DNA from: Anaerolineaceae bacterium UBA3924
GTDB taxonomy: Bacteria > Chloroflexota > Anaerolineae > Anaerolineales > Anaerolineaceae
Length of the DNA stretch: 25,521 nucleotides
Direction: 5' to 3'
NCBI GenBank assembly: GCA_002385985.1
Contig: DGEO01000041.1
Span: 22,545-48,065, forward strand
The notes beneath the pieces are model-generated. The model saw only the letters and a program-made list of their open reading frames with translations, was not told where the DNA came from and did no database searches. Made by a program: the position numbers and the translations under genes. Within the stretch, counting starts at the first letter, position 1, and every line of letters starts with the position of its first letter. Below, one piece after another: positions 1 through 8,420 of this stretch.

Positions 1-2
1 TC

Positions 3-914
3 GTCGAGACCACCCCATCTGTCACCCCGCAGCCGGGCGCGCTGCCGACGCCGTTCGGCGGGGGCGAAAGCCAGATCGCCTTTACTTCGAACCGCAGCGG
101 GACCATGCAGATCTGGATCATGAACGCCGACGGTTCAAACCAGGTTCAGCTGACACACATGACCGACGGCGCCTGCCTGCCGGCCTGGTCGCCCGACGGC
201 GAACTGCTGGCCTTCATTTCGCCCTGTGCCTCCAAACGGGAAATTTACGAAGGCGCTCAGATCTACGTCTGGGACCTGAACCCCCGCACTGAGCCGGAGC
301 CGCTCCCGCTGCCGGCTTCACCGGCAGGCGATTTCTACCCGGTCTGGTCCCCGGACGGTACCCAGATTGTCTTCACCACCCTGCGGGGCACGAACTCGCA
401 GATCATGGCCTACAACCTGGCCGATGAGACCCTGACTCAGCTGACCGACGGCCGCTACGCCGACCTGCAAGCCTCCTTCTCCCCGGACGGCACCCAGATC
501 GCCTTCATTCGTAAGTTCCAGTTCAACCAGATCTGGCTGATGGGCCGGCGGGGTGAGTTCCAGGCGCAGTTCAGCCCGGATGTCGAGGTTAACCATCACT
601 GGCCGGTCTGGACGCCCGACGGCGCGTTCCTCTTTGCCAGCCAGTCAAGCACCTCACCCTCCATCCCCTGGCTGGTGGCCTACAAGATCGAAGACCGGGA
701 AGTAGTTGAAACCCGGCGCATCCCCGGCCGCGGGCATCCCGATATCGCCCCGGTGGCCTACCCGAGCATTTCACCGGACGGCGCCTGGATTGCCTTCGAA
801 TCCTGGCCGGAAGGCACCAACCACGACATCTACCTGGCCGGAATCAACGGGGCCAACCGCAAGCGCCTGACCACCGACGAAAGCTTCGATTTCGCCCCGG
901 CCTGGCGGCCCTAA
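3..914 (+). CDS. PD40/TolB-like beta-propeller protein, 3' part
   Basis: The reading frame is open to the left edge, so the true start lies outside the window; the first Met in frame at 105 is inside a propeller blade and is not a credible start. The first visible residues are a Pro/Thr-rich linker, followed by repeated blades with the pattern IAFTSNRSG...IWIMNADGSN...LT...PAWSPDG and later FSPDGTQIAFIR and YPSISPDGAWIAFES. These SPDG-centred repeats are typical of WD40-like PD40/TolB propellers, which usually bind proteins or glycans outside the cytoplasmic membrane. About six blades can be counted. The linker suggests that a signal peptide, lipobox or another domain such as a kinase precedes it, but that cannot be seen. 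Its TAA overlaps the TAG of the convergent PLP enzyme by 4 bp. The specific function is unknown. Confidence 0.85.
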   Translation, partial: VETTPSVTPQPGALPTPFGGGESQIAFTSNRSGTMQIWIMNADGSNQVQLTHMTDGACLPAWSPDGELLAFISPCASKREIYEGAQIYVWDLNPRTEPEPLPLPASPAGDFYPVWSPDGTQIVFTTLRGTNSQIMAYNLADETLTQLTDGRYADLQASFSPDGTQIAFIRKFQFNQIWLMGRRGEFQAQFSPDVEVNHHWPVWTPDGAFLFASQSSTSPSIPWLVAYKIEDREVVETRRIPGRGHPDIAPVAYPSISPDGAWIAFESWPEGTNHDIYLAGINGANRKRLTTDESFDFAPAWRP

Positions 915-1870
915 ACCAGCTGGCGGGCGTAGGGGTCCGCGAATAATGCCGTCGCGCCCCCGGTGTGCCAGAACAGCACCCGGTCAGTTTCTTTAAAGAA
1001 CCCTTCACGGATCAGGCCGATCAGCGCGGCAGCCGCCCGCCCGGTGTATACCGGGTCCAGGAACAGGCCTTCCTCACGGGCAAACAGGCGGATGGCTTCG
1101 ATTTCCGGTTCACCAAGCACGCCGTAGCCCCCGCCCAGGTACTGATCGTTGACTAGAACCTCCGCGGGGTCAAAAAGGATCCGCGGCCCGAATCGTTCAC
1201 TAGCCTCGCTGGCCAGCGCCGCCACGGTTTGCTGCAGCTCGCCGGCCGGATGGTCGATGCTGATCCCCAGGATGCGGCTTGATAAATTGGCTCGCCGCGC
1301 GCCCAGCACCAGGCCGGCCTGAGTACCTCCCGATGAACTGGGCACGATGATCCAGTCAAAGGTTTCGCCCTGCCTGATCAGCTCGTCCAGCGCGAAGACG
1401 TAACCCAGCGCGCCAATCTCGTCCGACGCACCCAGCGGGATCAGGTGCGGGCGGCGCCCGGCTGCCCAGGCCTCTTCGAAGGTCTGCCGCAGCACCGCGT
1501 CACGCTCGTCGCGCCGCGCCCAGACGATTTCCGCGCCGAGCAGGTGATCCAACAGCAGGTTGCCGCTCGGGACCTGCTCCGGATCGCCGGAAAGCACCAG
1601 AATGCAGTCCAGGCCGAAGCGGCGGGCCAGCGCGGCCGTCTGGCGGCAGTGGTTGGACTGGGCCGCCCCGGTGGTGATCAGCGTGCGCGCGCCGTGGCTC
1701 TGCGCCTCCGCCAGGACGAACTCCAGCTTGCGGGTCTTGTTGCCGCCGAAGGCCAGCCCGGTCAGGTCATCGCGCTTGACCCACAGCCGCGGACCGTGCA
1801 GGGCGGCGCTCAGCCGGGGCATGGCTTCCAGCGGCGTGGGCAGGTGGGCAACGCGCACCCGCGGGATCAT
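911..1870 (-). CDS. dcyD: D-cysteine desulfhydrase / ACC deaminase family PLP enzyme
   Basis: A fold-type II PLP enzyme of 319 aa. The KRDDLTGLAFGGNKTRK block places the PLP-binding lysine at about K45, SNHCRQTA follows near residue 72, and the C-terminal HTGG loop is present. D-cysteine desulfhydrases convert D-cysteine to pyruvate, H2S and ammonia; ACC deaminases open the cyclopropane ring of ACC. The DPVYTG motif near residue 275 has Thr where ACC deaminases usually carry Glu after the catalytic Tyr, so desulfhydrase (or another D-amino-acid beta-eliminase) is favoured. The start is the ATG at 1870, with a strong AGGAGGT at 1877-1883. It overlaps the upstream FemAB stop in an ATGA arrangement, so translation is probably coupled. 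It is the last gene of the surface polysaccharide operon; what it does there is not known. Confidence 0.85.
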   Translation of the reverse strand: MIPRVRVAHLPTPLEAMPRLSAALHGPRLWVKRDDLTGLAFGGNKTRKLEFVLAEAQSHGARTLITTGAAQSNHCRQTAALARRFGLDCILVLSGDPEQVPSGNLLLDHLLGAEIVWARRDERDAVLRQTFEEAWAAGRRPHLIPLGASDEIGALGYVFALDELIRQGETFDWIIVPSSSGGTQAGLVLGARRANLSSRILGISIDHPAGELQQTVAALASEASERFGPRILFDPAEVLVNDQYLGGGYGVLGEPEIEAIRLFAREEGLFLDPVYTGRAAAALIGLIREGFFKETDRVLFWHTGGATALFADPYARQLV

Positions 1871-2961
1871 CCCGTCACCTCCTGCCGGATGCGCTCCTGC
1901 CCTCGCCGGCGCATCAGATCCAGCAGCCGCGGCAGGATGCGGGTATAGAGCGTGTACAGCACCGGGCGGGTGGGGAAATCCCATGCGCCCGGTGTGCGCG
2001 CCACCGTTCCGCCCAGGCCTTCCTTGAAGCGGAAGACGCCCCACATGGAGTCGCTCTCGTCGAAGCGGTCCGGTGCGCCCCAAAGATCATACATCTGGCA
2101 GCCCTGGGCCTTCGCCAGACGCATGGCCTCCCACTGCAGCAAGTAATTGGGCATTTTCTCGCGATGCACGTCGCGTGACATGCCGTACAGGTACCAGGCC
2201 CGCCCGGCGAACCAGAACAGCACCAGCCCGGCCACCGGCTCGCCCTCCACCTCCGCCAGCAGCGGCTGCGCCATGCCTGCCTGCATGAAGGTCCGCCACA
2301 CGCCCAGGTAATATTCCTCCGGCCGGATGACAAAACCGTCGCGGACGGCGGTCTCCGCGTACATGCGGTAGAAGAGCGGCAGCTCCTTCTCTTCGGCTAT
2401 GCGCACCGCCACACCTTTACGCTCGGCCAGACGGATGTTGTAGCGCGTCTTCTGCTTCATGCGCGCCAGCCAGTCCGCCTCCTCGCCGCGCAGGTCGATC
2501 TGCACCGTGTTGCGGAACTGGATCTGCTCATCCGAAATGCGCCAGCCGCGCCGGGTCAGTTCCTCCGTCACCTCAGCGGCCTGCGGATTGGGGCAGTCGT
2601 CCGGAGAACCGGGGACGCCCGCCCCCAGCACCAGCTCCGGGTCCATCTTAATGAAGATGGCCCTGCGCTGGCGAGCCAGGTCGATCATATCCTCCAGCAC
2701 CGTCCGGCGCAGGTCCGCGTCGGACCAGTCCAGCAGCGGACCGCGCGGCACATACAGCACCCGCAGCGCCAGCGGAAGCCCGGCCGGGCGCACCGTCCGC
2801 TCCAGCACCAGCGCAGCCGCCCTGCGGCCGTCCGTGTCCCAAATCCGCGGTATCGGCGTCCAGCCGTGGGCGCTCTTGACCTGGCCCCACTGCCAGGACT
2901 GCAGCAGGTGCGCTCCCGGCAGCTCGCTGACGAAGGCGTTCCAGCGCTCCGCGTCGAGCAT
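1867..2961 (-). CDS. FemAB-like aminoacyltransferase, copy 1
   Basis: A 364-aa protein resembling FemA/FemB/FemX and related lipid II:amino acid transferases, which use aminoacyl-tRNA to add residues to peptidoglycan precursors; both halves have a GNAT-like fold. Visible marks are the N-terminal AHLLQSWQWGQVKSAHGW block, VPRGPLLDW near residue 71, the central WLARMKQKTRYNIR block near 164-177 and MYDLWGAPD in the C-terminal half. The long coiled-coil arm of staphylococcal FemA is absent. The ATG at 2961 is chosen because GGAGGGAGG precedes it and it overlaps the upstream stop by one base (TGATG). A longer frame upstream is just the next gene read in another frame. Its neighbour is a paralogue. 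The acceptor and amino acid cannot be read from sequence; homologues are also known to act on molecules other than wall peptides. Confidence 0.85.
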   Translation of the reverse strand: MLDAERWNAFVSELPGAHLLQSWQWGQVKSAHGWTPIPRIWDTDGRRAAALVLERTVRPAGLPLALRVLYVPRGPLLDWSDADLRRTVLEDMIDLARQRRAIFIKMDPELVLGAGVPGSPDDCPNPQAAEVTEELTRRGWRISDEQIQFRNTVQIDLRGEEADWLARMKQKTRYNIRLAERKGVAVRIAEEKELPLFYRMYAETAVRDGFVIRPEEYYLGVWRTFMQAGMAQPLLAEVEGEPVAGLVLFWFAGRAWYLYGMSRDVHREKMPNYLLQWEAMRLAKAQGCQMYDLWGAPDRFDESDSMWGVFRFKEGLGGTVARTPGAWDFPTRPVLYTLYTRILPRLLDLMRRRGQERIRQEVTG

Positions 2962-3947
2962 CAGGCAGCCTCCCTCCGGCGGCGCATGTACAGCCGGTAC
3001 AGGCGGTACAGCAGCGGCTGGTAGACATAATCCCAGGCGCCCACCGAGCGCGCCACCTGACCGCCAAACCCGCGCTTGAAGCGGTACACGCCCCACAGCC
3101 CGTCATTGCGTTCGGTAAAGCTGCGCTCCAGCTCCTCCTCGTCCCCGTCCGGGATGCCGTACAAGTCGTAGCTGCGGCAGCCCTTCGCGGCGGCCCAGCG
3201 CATGGCTTCAAACTGCAGCAGGTAGGTGGGCATGCGGTTGCGCTCCGCGTCGCTGGAGGCTCCGTACAGGTAATAGGCCCGCTCTCCATGCGCGAAGACC
3301 ATCAACCCGGCCAGCGGCTGGTCTTCATAGTAGGCCATCATCAGCGCTGCCTGCCCGCGCGGGCGGAAAGTGTCGAGCGCTTTCTGGTAGTAGGCCTGTG
3401 AGTGAATACCGAAGCCGTCCCGCTCACCGGTGAGCTGCATCAGCCGGTAAAACGCGGCTGTGTCCGTCGATTCGCGTACCTGCACGCCTTTTCGCTCCGC
3501 CAGGCGAATGTTGTAGCGCGTCTTCTGCTTCATGCGCGCCAGCCAGTCTTCCTCCCCGCCATCGAGCGAGATCAGCACCGTGCTGCGCGGCTGGATGGGG
3601 TCCGCGGGGATAAAGCCGGGCATCCGGTCCATCGCGGGAGCGTCCGGCTCCCACAGGTCCGGCTCCACCTTGAGGAAAATGGCCCGCATGCGGCGGCAGA
3701 GAGCGTGCACCTCCGGCCACAGGCCAGCCCAGTCCAGGCCGATCGGCCCGCGGGGCAAATAAGCAATGGTGAACCCGAGCGGCAGACGCCGGAACAGGAT
3801 CTGCGCCCCGGTTGATCCGGCGCACACCCGCGCCGGCTGCCAGCCGAAAGCAGCCTTGGTCTCTCCCCAGGCCGCCGATTGGAGCAGGTGCGCTTCCGGC
3901 CGGGAGCAGACAAAATCATCCCACTGGGATTCGGTCAGAATGGGCAT
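2961..3947 (-). CDS. FemAB-like aminoacyltransferase, copy 2
   Basis: A 328-aa paralogue of the gene directly downstream, with the same architecture: AHLLQSAAWGETKAAFGW at the N-terminus, YLPRGPIGLDW near residue 63, WLARMKQKTRYNIR at about 135-148, and YDLYGIPDG followed by a GLWGVYRFKRGFGG region near the C-terminus. The central block is identical to copy 1 over 21 residues while the remainder is clearly diverged. That suggests an old duplication with a constrained or gene-converted core. The ATG at 3947 lies 2 nt after the stop of the CapD-like gene and has no visible Shine-Dalgarno sequence, so it probably depends on translational coupling. The pair may add successive residues, as FemA and FemB do, or may form a heteromer; both ideas are inference. 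Confidence 0.85.
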   Translation of the reverse strand: MPILTESQWDDFVCSRPEAHLLQSAAWGETKAAFGWQPARVCAGSTGAQILFRRLPLGFTIAYLPRGPIGLDWAGLWPEVHALCRRMRAIFLKVEPDLWEPDAPAMDRMPGFIPADPIQPRSTVLISLDGGEEDWLARMKQKTRYNIRLAERKGVQVRESTDTAAFYRLMQLTGERDGFGIHSQAYYQKALDTFRPRGQAALMMAYYEDQPLAGLMVFAHGERAYYLYGASSDAERNRMPTYLLQFEAMRWAAAKGCRSYDLYGIPDGDEEELERSFTERNDGLWGVYRFKRGFGGQVARSVGAWDYVYQPLLYRLYRLYMRRRREAA

Positions 3948-3949
3948 GG

Positions 3950-5830
3950 CTAGTCGATGGAGGTGATGCCGGGCGGGGGCGTGCTGCGCACCGCGGACCC
4001 CGGGATGAGCGAATCCAGCAGGTTGACGGCCACCTGCCCCTCCCCCTGCCGGGCCAGTTTGACCAGTTCGTCAATCGCGTTCTGCAGCTCCTCACCCTGC
4101 AAAACGGCCTGGTTTTCCAGGCGGAACACGTCGGGGTGATCGGTCTTCTCGAAGTTGCCCTCTTCGAACAGGTCTTCGCTCAGCTTCTCTCCCGGCCGCA
4201 CGCCGGTGAAGACAATTTCAATATCCTTGCCCGGCTCCAGGCCGGAAAGACGGATCAGGTCCTCGGCCAGGTCGAGGATGCGAACCTGCTCGCCCATGTT
4301 CAACACAAAGGTCTCCATGCCCTTCCCCATACTGGCCGCCTGCAGCACCAGATAGACGGCCTCGGGAATGGTCATGAAATAGCGTCGCATGTCCGGATGG
4401 GTGATGGTGATCGGTCCGCCGGCAGCGATCTGGCGCTTAAAGATGGGCACCACGCTGCCGCGGCTGCCCAGCACATTGCCGAACCTCACCACTGAAAAAG
4501 CCCGCCCGGAGCGGCGCGCGCCGTCCAGCACGATCATCTCGGCCATGCGCTTTGTGGCGCCCATAATGTTCACCGGGCGGATGGCCTTGTCGGACGAGAT
4601 CATCACCAGCCGCTGCACGCCGGTCTCGAGCGCGACCTCCACCAGATTTCGCGTGCCGAGGATGTTGTTGGTGATGGCCTCCTCGACGTTCATTTCCATC
4701 ATGGGGACGTGCTTGTGCGCGGCGGCGTGGAAGACAACCTCCGGCCGGTGCGCCTTGAACACATTGCGCAGCCTTGGCTCGTCGCGCACGTCGGCGATCA
4801 CCGGGTGCATGGGCAGCAGCGGGAAGCTCTCCCTCAGCTCCAGCAGCGATTCGAAGATGCTGTTCTCCCCGTGTCCCAGCAGGATCAGCTCGGAAGGACC
4901 CCAGCGGGCAATCTGGCGGCACAGCTCGCGGCCAATCGACCCGCCCGCGCCGGTGACCAGCACCACACGGCCGCTCAGCGTGGCCCCGACCAGATCGTCC
5001 TGGATCTGGGCCGGCTGCCGCCGCAGCAGGTCGGTGATGTCCACTTCGCGCAGCCGGCTGACCGACACCTTGCCGCCCAGCAGCTCGTAGATGCCCGGAA
5101 TGGTGCGGAAGGGCACGCCCTTCACCCGGCATACGTCTGTGACCAGGCGCACCACCCGGCCCGGCGCGCTCGGGATGGCGATAATCACCTCCTGAATGTG
5201 GTGCTTATCCAGAACTGCGGCCAGCTGGCTGACCGGGCCAATGACCGGGATGCCGTGGATGATTTGCTTGATTTTGGAGGGGTTGTCATCGAGGAACCCG
5301 ACCGGGGTCATGTTCAGCTGGGGGTTCTTTTCCAGCTCGCGGACCACCAGCGCGCCGGCATCGCCGGCGCCGATGACCAGCACCCGTTTGGACTGCCCGT
5401 TGTATACCGGCTGGTTGCGGGTTTCGGCCAGCAGGCGCAGGGAGAAGCGCAGCCCGCCGACCATGAACAGTGACAGCAGCCAGTCGATCACCAGGACCGC
5501 CCGGGGGAAGCCCGCGAAGGCGTTGGCGATTCGCAGCAGCACCATGGCCAGCGACACAAACACCGAGGCGGCCGTGACCGCCGCGACGATCAGCTTGACC
5601 TCCTGCATGCTGGCATAGATCCAGATGCGCCGATACAGGCCGAACAGGTAATAGACCACCGGCTTGATAACCAGGGATACGCCCACCATGTACAGTGCCG
5701 AAGGCAGGTTGTCAAAGAAGCGCGCGCCCCACTCAATATAGAGCGCGTAACTGCCCAGCACGGCGACAATGATCAGCAGCATGTCGCCCAGCAGCACGTA
5801 CCGGTTGCGCATCGTCGGATGCACTTTCAT
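3950..5830 (-). CDS. CapD/FlaA1-type nucleotide-sugar 4,6-dehydratase, membrane-bound
   Basis: A 626-aa member of the WbpM/PglF/CapD family. These enzymes act at the inner face of the membrane and convert UDP-N-acetylhexosamines to 4-keto-6-deoxy sugars (or epimerise them) for surface glycans. Four hydrophobic segments lie in residues 11-130. A Rossmann domain starts at RVLVIGAGDAGALVVREL (about 149-165), and the SDR catalytic domain starts at VLVTGAGGSIGRE (about 290-302). HAAAHKHVPMME (368-379) and SSDKAIRPVNIMGATKR (412-428) follow. The usual YxxxK is MxxxK here (M423, K427), the Ser-Met-Lys arrangement known for the large membrane-bound members. The start at 5830 follows GAGGA at good spacing and lies 1 nt after the preceding stop. 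The exact product sugar is not predictable. Confidence 0.92.
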   Translation of the reverse strand: MKVHPTMRNRYVLLGDMLLIIVAVLGSYALYIEWGARFFDNLPSALYMVGVSLVIKPVVYYLFGLYRRIWIYASMQEVKLIVAAVTAASVFVSLAMVLLRIANAFAGFPRAVLVIDWLLSLFMVGGLRFSLRLLAETRNQPVYNGQSKRVLVIGAGDAGALVVRELEKNPQLNMTPVGFLDDNPSKIKQIIHGIPVIGPVSQLAAVLDKHHIQEVIIAIPSAPGRVVRLVTDVCRVKGVPFRTIPGIYELLGGKVSVSRLREVDITDLLRRQPAQIQDDLVGATLSGRVVLVTGAGGSIGRELCRQIARWGPSELILLGHGENSIFESLLELRESFPLLPMHPVIADVRDEPRLRNVFKAHRPEVVFHAAAHKHVPMMEMNVEEAITNNILGTRNLVEVALETGVQRLVMISSDKAIRPVNIMGATKRMAEMIVLDGARRSGRAFSVVRFGNVLGSRGSVVPIFKRQIAAGGPITITHPDMRRYFMTIPEAVYLVLQAASMGKGMETFVLNMGEQVRILDLAEDLIRLSGLEPGKDIEIVFTGVRPGEKLSEDLFEEGNFEKTDHPDVFRLENQAVLQGEELQNAIDELVKLARQGEGQVAVNLLDSLIPGSAVRSTPPPGITSID

Positions 5831-5831
5831 C

Positions 5832-7253
5832 TCATTGTCCTCGCAGCCCGACCACCGTTCCCACGGTGCGGATCAGGATGACCAGATCCAGCAGCAGGTT
5901 GCGGTGCTTGATGTAATACAGGTCGTACTCCAGCTTGACCGCGTTGGCGGCGGCGTCAGAGGCGTAGCCAAAGTTGACCTGCGCCCAACCGGTCAGTCCG
6001 GGCTTGACGAACAGGCGGGCACGGTAAAAGGGAATGCTGTGCTGCAGCTCAGCCACCAGCGAAGGCCGTTCCGCCCTCGGGCCGACCAGGCTCATGTCGC
6101 CGCGCAGCACGTTCAGGAACTGCGGCAGTTCGTCCAGATGGCTCTTGCGCAGGAAGCGGCCCATGCGGGTCACACGCTCGTCGTTTTCCACAGCCGGTCG
6201 GGGTTTGCCGTCCTTCTCGGCGTCCTGATACATGGTGCGGAACTTGAGGATGCGGTACAGGCGGTTGTTCTTCCCAAGCCGCTCCTGCGTGTAGAACACC
6301 GGCCGGCCGCTGTCCAGCAGAATACCGATGGTGATGAACGGCAGCAGGGGCAGAAGCAGCAGCACGCCCACCAGCCCGCCGACAATGTCCATCAGCCGTT
6401 TGGCCACTTCGTACATGCCGTTGGTGTGGGACTGGTCGATGAAGGAGCGCAGCACCCAGTCGGAGTGCAGCAGGAAGATGGGCACCCGGCCGAGCAGCTC
6501 CTCATACAGCGCCGGCATCGAGGTGACCTCAATCCCCTGCTCCTCCGCGTCCAGCAGCGCCTGGAACATGTCCGGGTTCATGGGGCCCGATATGGCGAAG
6601 ACCAGGTCAGTCACCTGATACTGGCGGATCAGGTCAAACAGTTTGTCCCCGCCGCCCAGCACGGGCACGTCTTCCACCCGGGTTCCGATTTTCTCCGGGT
6701 CATCATCCACCAGGCCCACCAGGAAAAACGGCGGCGGCCAGATGCCTTTGACCACCCTGACCATCTCGCAGCCGGCCCGCCCGGCGCCAACAATGATCAC
6801 CCGGCGCATGAAGGCCGGTGCGGTGAACACGTTGATGTAGATCAAGCGCCAGGCCAGCGTCAGCGAGGAAGCTGCGATGATGAAGGCCGCCACGCTTCTG
6901 CGGGGCAGCGTGCCCTTGGTGGCGATGAAGAAGACAATCATGTACAGGATGAACCAGACTGCCGCCGCTGTGGCGATTCCCTGGAAGGTTTCTTTGCGGT
7001 TCCCCGCCCTTCGCACATCGTACAGCTCGGTCATCATCAGAATCCAGAGGAACGGCAGCAAGTAGATCCAGAAATCGGTGCGCACCCGCAGGAATTCCAG
7101 GGAGAATTTCAGGTAATCGCTGCTGCCCCAGATATACAGAGCGATGAGCAGCGCCAGCAGCGACGCGACCGAATCCCCGATGAAGAGCAGCGCTCTTCGC
7201 TCAGGCGTACGCAGCCGCCACGTGGGCTTTTGGGGCATTTGGAGTGTTGCCAT
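5832..7253 (-). CDS. Undecaprenyl-phosphate sugar phosphotransferase (initiating glycosyltransferase)
   Basis: A 473-aa polyprenyl glycosylphosphotransferase of the WbaP/CpsE/WcaJ kind. Such enzymes load the first sugar-1-phosphate onto undecaprenyl phosphate and so start repeat-unit assembly. The N-terminal half holds about four membrane segments (roughly 21-41, 61-76, 95-112, 118-136), then a CoA-binding-like Rossmann domain (RVIIVGAGRAG at about 151). The catalytic half begins near residue 284 (KRLMDIVGG, membrane re-entrant helix). It carries PVFYTQERLGKN, KFRTM, the Asp-Glu dyad in SHLDELPQ (D374, E375), GDMSLVGPRAERP and KPGLTGWAQVN. All diagnostic motifs are intact and the length is normal. 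It lies 26 nt after the GT2 gene. Glucose, galactose or GlcNAc specificity cannot be assigned. Confidence 0.95.
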   Translation of the reverse strand: MATLQMPQKPTWRLRTPERRALLFIGDSVASLLALLIALYIWGSSDYLKFSLEFLRVRTDFWIYLLPFLWILMMTELYDVRRAGNRKETFQGIATAAAVWFILYMIVFFIATKGTLPRRSVAAFIIAASSLTLAWRLIYINVFTAPAFMRRVIIVGAGRAGCEMVRVVKGIWPPPFFLVGLVDDDPEKIGTRVEDVPVLGGGDKLFDLIRQYQVTDLVFAISGPMNPDMFQALLDAEEQGIEVTSMPALYEELLGRVPIFLLHSDWVLRSFIDQSHTNGMYEVAKRLMDIVGGLVGVLLLLPLLPFITIGILLDSGRPVFYTQERLGKNNRLYRILKFRTMYQDAEKDGKPRPAVENDERVTRMGRFLRKSHLDELPQFLNVLRGDMSLVGPRAERPSLVAELQHSIPFYRARLFVKPGLTGWAQVNFGYASDAAANAVKLEYDLYYIKHRNLLLDLVILIRTVGTVVGLRGQ

Positions 7254-7279
7254 GATGCCGTCCGAACCAGATTACAGGT

Positions 7280-8266
7280 CTACCTGGAAACCAGCAGGCT
7301 TGCCAGGAAGCCTGCTCCCCAGGAAATATGCATGGTAATCAGTGCAAGTGGCAGGCCAATCATCAGAAATGCCTGCTTTTTTCGCACCGCTGCGGCCAAT
7401 CCCGCCGCGAGTAACACGGTCAGATACACGGCAAGTTCCGCCGCCAGCAGCCACCGGAAAACCGGGAAGAAGATGCCCAGCGCCAGCAGAACCACCAGGC
7501 TGAGCACAAAAAGGGGCGGCAGTGCCTGCCGCCAGCGGAGGGTTTCGGCGTAGCGCCTGAGCATGCGCTGCTTCCAGAAACCGTAGCGCCAGTACTGCTT
7601 CGCCAGCGCAGACAGGTTGGGCCGGGCAAAATAGACCGTGCGGATCGCCGGGTCCAGATAGATCCGCCCGCCGCTCTTACGCAGCCGCACGTTGAGCTCG
7701 TAATCCTCGTTGGTCAGCAGCGTCTCGTCAAAAAAGCCGATCCGCTCAAACAGGTCGCGCCGGTAGCTGCCGAAGGGGACCGTGTCCACCTCTCCGGCCT
7801 GGCTGGTGTAGCGGTAGCGGGCATCACCCGCGCCCAGCGGGTGCGCCGCCGCCACCGCGATGGACTGCGCGATCCAGCCCGGACCGCCCGGGCGAATATC
7901 CCACACGCCGCCGACGTTGTCTCCGATGCCGCTGCGCAGGCCATTCACGCAGCGCTCTACATAATCCGGCGCGGGCACTGAATGCGCGTCCAGCCGGACC
8001 ACCCACTCGCCGCGGGCGGCGCGCAGCGCAGCGTTCAGTGCTGCGGGGATGATCCGCTTCGGGTTTTCCACCCAGCGAATGGTCATCTCGGGAAACTGCC
8101 GCTGGTACTCACTGACAATCTGCTTCGTCCCATCGCTGGACATCCCGTCGGCGATGATCACCTCCAGGTCGGCCAGCGGATAGGTCTGGCAGCGAATGGC
8201 CTCCAGCAAGAGGCGAATGGTCGCCGCCTCGTTGTAACAGGGGATAATGATCGAAGTCAGTGGCAT
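7280..8266 (-). CDS. Family 2 glycosyltransferase (ExoA-like)
   Basis: A 328-aa inverting glycosyltransferase with an N-terminal GT-A fold and about three C-terminal membrane segments. Motifs: SIIIPCYNEAATI at the start, VIIADGMSSDGT, the metal-binding DAH in VVRLDAHSVPAPDY, the NEDYE acid near residue 200, and KQYWRYGFWK in place of the usual QxxRW. The order resembles ExoA of succinoglycan synthesis, which extends a lipid-linked chain. Translation is taken from the ATG at 8266 because the GT2 fold begins immediately after it. An in-frame upstream Met at 8317 adds 17 unconserved residues without a ribosome site. It is the first gene of the operon running down to 911. The upstream region is AT-rich, but no convincing -35/-10 pair was found. 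Confidence 0.92.
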   Translation of the reverse strand: MPLTSIIIPCYNEAATIRLLLEAIRCQTYPLADLEVIIADGMSSDGTKQIVSEYQRQFPEMTIRWVENPKRIIPAALNAALRAARGEWVVRLDAHSVPAPDYVERCVNGLRSGIGDNVGGVWDIRPGGPGWIAQSIAVAAAHPLGAGDARYRYTSQAGEVDTVPFGSYRRDLFERIGFFDETLLTNEDYELNVRLRKSGGRIYLDPAIRTVYFARPNLSALAKQYWRYGFWKQRMLRRYAETLRWRQALPPLFVLSLVVLLALGIFFPVFRWLLAAELAVYLTVLLAAGLAAAVRKKQAFLMIGLPLALITMHISWGAGFLASLLVSR

Positions 8267-8359
8267 GAAAATTATCTGGTCAGCGCGTCGGGCGTTAATT
8301 AAGGCTAAATTTACCACAAAACGGGTTTCTCTGCACCTTCCCTCGACGAGACACGCCGA

Positions 8360-8401
8360 AGCCCCGACCCGGACTCTGCGCTGCGAATCCCGGTCGGGGC
8401 T
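8360..8401 (-). terminator. Hairpin downstream of ridA
   Basis: AGCCCCGACC (8360-8369) and GGTCGGGGCT (8392-8401) are perfect arms, and GGA/TCC extends the stem after one mismatch, giving a strong hairpin 19 nt after the ridA stop. No long U-run follows on the minus strand, so it may act as a weak terminator or a transcript-end stabiliser. It also separates ridA from the polysaccharide operon. Confidence 0.5.
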
Positions 8402-8420
8402 GTCTTTGGATCAATCGAGT

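Noticed and set aside
5769..7553. 594-codon plus-strand open frame opposite the sugar phosphotransferase
   Set aside because: It is antisense to a gene with all family motifs and has His/Gln/Arg-rich composition typical of a GC-rich shadow frame.
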